From: Actinomycetes bacterium
Lineage (GTDB): Bacteria; Actinomycetota; Actinomycetes; Propionibacteriales; Propionibacteriaceae
Assembly (NCBI GenBank): GCA_023412435.1
Contig: JAEYNS010000291.1
Location: forward strand, 1-8,326
Direction of reading: 5' to 3'
DNA: 8,326 bases
Part shown: one piece after another, positions 7,066 to 8,326 of the stretch
How positions within the stretch are numbered: position 1 is the stretch's first letter
Layout of the letters: every line of letters starts with the position of its first letter
Translations under genes and position numbers: made by a program
Notes under the pieces: model-generated
Told to the model about the DNA's origin: nothing
The model's database searches: none
The model's input: only the letters and a program-made list of their open reading frames with translations

Positions 7066-8091
7066 CCCGGTGGCCGGGTCGCCGCCTCGGTCCGGCCAGA
7101 CCGCACGGAGCTCTCCAACCGGGCGACCCCCGCCGAGGACGGCGGGGCCCGCCAGCCCGGTGAGCGTCTCCTCACCGATCCCGAGCCGGCGCAACGCGGC
7201 GGCCAGCACCGGCTGGCGGGCCCGGTCGGCCCCGTCATCGATCTTCAGGGCTATCGCACCCACCCCGGGGAGGGCCACCGCGGCCACCCCCTCGGCGCCG
7301 CCCTTGGACAGCAGGCCGGGCACAGCCCACATCAGCCGGGCGTCGTCGGCGCCGGTCCCCGAGACCACCTCGGGGTGCGCGCGCATCGCATCGGCCACCC
7401 GTCGGGCGGGACTGCCGGGGGCCATCTCCACAGCGATCAGGAAGGCGCGGGCCAGTCCGGTCAGCGACAGCGCGAGGACGGGCGCGCCGCAGCCGTCCAC
7501 CCCGACCGCAGCTGCCGGTTCACCGGCGAGCCGCTCGACGGTCTCCCGCAGGGTGCGCTGCAGCGGGTGGTCGGGGCTGGTGTACCCGCGGGTGGGCCAG
7601 CCGGCGGCCCGGCAGGTGAGCAGCATCGCGGCGTGCTTGCCCGAGCAGTTCATGAACACCCGCTCCGGCCCGCCACCGGTGCGCAGCACCGCCGCCCGCG
7701 CGTCCGCCGCCAGCGGCATGTCGGCAGGGCAGGCCAACGCCTCGGCGGTCAGCTCTGCCCGCTCCAGCATGGCGAGGACGCCGGCGACGTGGAACGGCTC
7801 GCCGTGGTGGCTGGCGGCAGCCAGCGCCAGCTCGGCCTCGTCGCGAGGGACGAACCCGGCCTCCAGCATGCCGGTGGCCTGCATCAGCTTGTTCGCCGAG
7901 CGCGGGAAGACCGCGCCGTGCGGGTCGCCGACCGCCTCGACCAGCTTCCCGGACGCATCGAGGATCGCCACCGAACCGGTGTGGACGCTCTCGATGAAGT
8001 CCGACCTGATCAGCGCCACCAGCCTGACCCCGCCGGAATAGGGACCGGCGCTCACCGTCCCGGACGCCACGCCCACGCTGTTCTGCCTCAT
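7063..8091 (-). CDS. Asparaginase family II protein (L-asparaginase, plant Rhizobium-etli type)
   Basis: The family (Pfam Asparaginase_II) hydrolyses L-asparagine to aspartate and ammonia and is unrelated to E. coli AnsB. From the ATG at 8091 the product has 342 residues. Family landmarks in order are FIESVHTGS (32-40), VFPRSANKLMQATGMLEAG (61-79), SHHGEPFH (94-101), FMNCSGKHAAML (146-157), VDGCGAPV (198-205), HPEVVSGTGADD (239-250), LSKGGAEGV (261-269) and ALKIDDGADRA (281-291). Ser/Cys/Lys/His residues of the NCSGKHA and DGCGAP motifs are intact. No signal peptide is seen, so it should be cytoplasmic. The start is uncertain: a GTG at 8145 overlaps the mutY stop as GTGA and would add 18 residues rich in Arg and Pro. 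The ATG is preferred because a -10 lies close upstream and the added residues precede the conserved core. Confidence 0.88.
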   Translation of the reverse strand: MRQNSVGVASGTVSAGPYSGGVRLVALIRSDFIESVHTGSVAILDASGKLVEAVGDPHGAVFPRSANKLMQATGMLEAGFVPRDEAELALAAASHHGEPFHVAGVLAMLERAELTAEALACPADMPLAADARAAVLRTGGGPERVFMNCSGKHAAMLLTCRAAGWPTRGYTSPDHPLQRTLRETVERLAGEPAAAVGVDGCGAPVLALSLTGLARAFLIAVEMAPGSPARRVADAMRAHPEVVSGTGADDARLMWAVPGLLSKGGAEGVAAVALPGVGAIALKIDDGADRARQPVLAAALRRLGIGEETLTGLAGPAVLGGGRPVGELRAVWPDRGGDPATG

Positions 8092-8101
8092 GTCGTCGAA
8101 C

Positions 8102-8107
8102 AGGCTA
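8102..8107 (-). promoter_or_regulatory. Putative -10 element just upstream of the asparaginase ATG
   Basis: TAGCCT on the minus strand lies 10 bases before the ATG at 8091, so the predicted leader is only about 3-4 bases. No ribosome site stands at normal spacing from the ATG; a GGAG lies just upstream of the hexamer, too far away. This favours near-leaderless expression from the ATG rather than translation coupled to mutY. Confidence 0.35.
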
Positions 8108-8141
8108 CTCCGCGGCGGGGGGCCGAGACGCCGCCGCGGCG

Positions 8142-8326
8142 TCACAGGGCGTAGCCACCGGCGGCTTCGCGGACCAGCCCATCGGCCAGCAGGGAGTCCA
8201 GGGCGCGAGCCGCCTGGGCGGGGTCGCTGGGCCAGGCGGCCAGCAGCGGGGTTGCGCCGACCGGTGAGTCGGCCCGGCGCAGCACGTCGAGCAGCGCGCC
8301 CCTGGCCTGCCGGTCGGTGCCTGCGT
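8142..8326 (-). CDS. mutY: A/G-specific adenine glycosylase, C-terminal fragment
   Basis: The last 60 residues of a leftward gene are visible; the rest lies beyond the right edge. The segment reads TDRQARGALLDVLRRADSPV, then a helical stretch ending in DSLLADGLVREAAGGYAL. This resembles the C-terminus of actinobacterial MutY, where a DRQxRGxLLxVLR motif leads into a small winged-helix-like end (SLLADGLV, then a YAL finish). MutY removes adenine mispaired with 8-oxoguanine. The catalytic helix-hairpin-helix domain and the iron-sulfur cluster lie in the missing part, so the assignment rests on the tail alone and on synteny: in mycobacteria mutY also lies a few genes from lsr2-clpC1. Its TGA overlaps a possible GTG start of the asparaginase gene. 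Another protein with a winged-helix end is the main alternative. Confidence 0.7.
   Translation of the reverse strand, partial: AGTDRQARGALLDVLRRADSPVGATPLLAAWPSDPAQAARALDSLLADGLVREAAGGYAL

Noticed and set aside
6371..8041. Open frame of 556 codons on the plus strand, opposite the DUF4190 and asparaginase genes
   Set aside because: It starts inside the terminator stem, the translation is low-complexity Arg/Gly/Ala/Ser, and both opposing genes show clear family motifs.

Overview
This is a high-GC actinobacterial chromosome segment. The evidence is the strong G/C bias at third codon positions, an Lsr2 nucleoid protein, a ClpC unfoldase, a DUF3180 gene directly after folK, TAnnnT-type -10 elements and GTG starts with no leader. 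The gene content fits the Propionibacteriales or a nearby order, but the sequence does not fix the genus. Everything here looks like core chromosome. I see no mobile element, phage gene, CRISPR array, tRNA or rRNA.

Layout. Positions 1-144 hold the N-terminus of a leftward Rossmann-fold protein. A divergent gap of about 110 bp follows. Positions 257-2560 hold a rightward folate operon, folP-folB-folK, coupled to a DUF3180 membrane protein; the later junctions are stop/start overlaps. Positions 2570-3157 encode a small protein with two membrane segments and a coiled coil, which I cannot assign to a characterised family. A less GC-rich regulatory region (3158-3363) leads into lsr2 (3364-3693). 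A second regulatory gap leads into clpC (3835-6339). A strong bidirectional hairpin terminator (6350-6385) separates clpC from a convergent leftward cluster: the end of mutY, then a family II asparaginase, then a proline-rich DUF4190 membrane protein.

How the genes work together. FolP, FolB and FolK carry out adjacent steps of dihydropteroate synthesis. FolB and FolK make the activated pterin and FolP joins it to p-aminobenzoate. Lsr2 and ClpC are separate global functions, xenogeneic silencing and protein quality control, each with its own promoter region. The leftward cluster has no obvious common pathway.

The most interesting signals are regulatory. All three TAG stop codons in the window form the first half of a TAGnnT -10-like hexamer placed just before the next gene. 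Two of the proposed promoters (folP and the 2570 gene) share one architecture, GGTTAGGCT-N6-GTGAG, which predicts leaderless mRNAs. The clpC -10 lies inside a perfect 7-bp inverted repeat. The lsr2 leader is predicted to begin with a hairpin. I found no convincing new multi-gene system.
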